6,795 bases of DNA. Source: an uncultured Prevotellaceae bacterium. Lineage in GTDB: Bacteria; Bacteroidota; Bacteroidia; Bacteroidales; Bacteroidaceae. Position 1 is the stretch's first letter; every line of letters begins with the position of its first letter. Below, piece by piece: positions 6,475 to 6,795 of the stretch. Location: the NCBI GenBank assembly GCA_902771155.1, contig CACXVS010000077.1:1-6795 (forward strand), written 5' to 3'. The notes beneath the pieces are model-generated. The model had not been told where the DNA came from. It ran no database searches and saw nothing but the letters and a program-made list of their open reading frames with translations. The position numbers were made by a program, and so were the translations under genes.

Positions 6475-6591
6475 ATGAAGACAAGAGCATCATTGAAGAA
6501 GCGCACCCCAGACTGCAAAATCGTACGTCGCAAGGGTCGCCTGTTCGTTATCAACAAGAAGAACCCAAAGTACAAAATGCGTCAGGGTTAA
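6475..6591 (+). CDS. rpmJ: 50S ribosomal protein L36 (bL36)
   Basis: L36 is the smallest 50S protein and stabilises 23S rRNA near the peptidyl transferase region. The 38-residue translation starts [20 protein letters not shown] and ends [10 protein letters not shown], the normal length and sequence pattern. The zinc-binding form has three cysteines and a histidine; here only Cys14 remains, so this is the zinc-free type. It lies 15 bases after infA and before the promoter-bearing gap ahead of rpsM, closing this transcription block in the usual order. Confidence 0.95.
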   Translation: MKTRASLKKRTPDCKIVRRKGRLFVINKKNPKYKMRQG

Positions 6592-6635
6592 TGTTAAATA
6601 AGCATAAAAGATGCGGAGGTTTGAGAAAATCTTCG

Positions 6636-6643
6636 TAACTTTG
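6636..6643 (+). promoter_or_regulatory. Putative Bacteroidota-type promoter (-7 element) for rpsM and the alpha operon
   Basis: TAACTTTG matches the Bacteroidota -7 consensus TAnnTTTG exactly and lies in the 113-base gap between rpmJ and rpsM, the longest in the window. A TTTG at 6620-6623 resembles the -33 element but is only 12 bases upstream, closer than the roughly 19 bases expected, so the -33 half is weak. Transcription would begin around 6650, leaving an A/T-rich leader of about 55 bases before the rpsM ATG at 6705. The genes expected downstream are rpsM, rpsK, rpsD, rpoA and rplQ. Confidence 0.55.
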
Positions 6644-6704
6644 CATGCTTTTTTAGCAGAATTTCGAAATTTAAAGTATTTTAATTTATCATTTTAATTA
6701 ACAA

Positions 6705-6795
6705 ATGGCAATAAGAATTGTTGGAGTAGATTTGCCCCAGAATAAGCGTGGCGAAATCGCATTGACCTATATCTATGGTATTGGTCGAAGTAGTT
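6705..6795 (+). CDS. rpsM: 30S ribosomal protein S13 (uS13), 3' end beyond window
   Basis: S13 lies in the 30S head, contacts the P-site tRNA and forms a bridge to the large subunit. Thirty codons are visible, reading [20 protein letters not shown] then [10 protein letters not shown]. The combination of I-x-GVDLP near the start with the YIYGIGR helix-two-turns-helix region is diagnostic of S13, normally about 120-126 aa. The start follows a strongly A/T-rich leader without a Shine-Dalgarno sequence. It is the first gene of the alpha cluster, and the probable promoter 60-70 bases upstream suggests it can be transcribed separately from the genes before it. Confidence 0.95.
   Translation, partial: MAIRIVGVDLPQNKRGEIALTYIYGIGRSS

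Noticed and set aside
6600..6656. Inverted repeat AAGCAT (6600-6605) and ATGCTT (6645-6650) followed by a T run, resembling a terminator
   Set aside because: The stem is only six A/T-rich pairs with a loop of about 39 bases that contains the likely promoter element, so efficient intrinsic termination is unlikely.

Overview
The window is a continuous piece of the S10-spc-alpha ribosomal protein cluster, all genes on the + strand. It starts inside rplN and ends at the beginning of rpsM. The order is rplN(partial)-rplX-rplE-rpsN-rpsH-rplF-rplR-rpsE-rpmD-rplO-secY-map-infA-rpmJ-rpsM(partial). No adk lies between secY and map. Several features point to a Bacteroidota member, probably Prevotellaceae. 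Protein lengths and sequences resemble Bacteroides/Prevotella homologues from memory (L6 189 aa, L5 185 aa, cysteine-poor S14 and L36). Most starts have A/T-rich leaders with no Shine-Dalgarno (SD) sequence. A TAnnTTTG-type promoter element lies ahead of rpsM. The genus is an inference.

Layout: 2-1491 holds the end of L14, then L24, L5 and S14. 1492-1566 is a 75-base gap with a small hairpin. 1567-4007 holds S8, L6, L18, S5, L30 and L15. 4016-6166 holds the SecY channel and methionine aminopeptidase. 6241-6591 holds IF-1 and L36. 6592-6704 is the longest gap and carries a probable promoter for the alpha operon, which begins with rpsM. No stretch of more than 300 bases lacks a gene.

Functionally this is the core growth operon: ribosomal proteins, translation initiation, removal of the initiator methionine from nascent proteins, and membrane insertion or secretion of the products. 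Two small-subunit genes are broken. rpsN has apparently lost about 34 nt after codon 10, and rpsE about 112 nt after codon 23. Each loss shifts the frame, while the sequence on both sides is otherwise normal. Both proteins are normally essential, so an assembly or sequencing artefact is the leading explanation; real pseudogenes with intact copies elsewhere are the alternative.

I looked for an undescribed system and found none. Apart from the two broken genes, this is a conventional housekeeping region. The remaining points of interest are heptad-like A-rich repeats in two intergenic gaps, the internal promoter, and a possible regulatory hairpin before rpsH.
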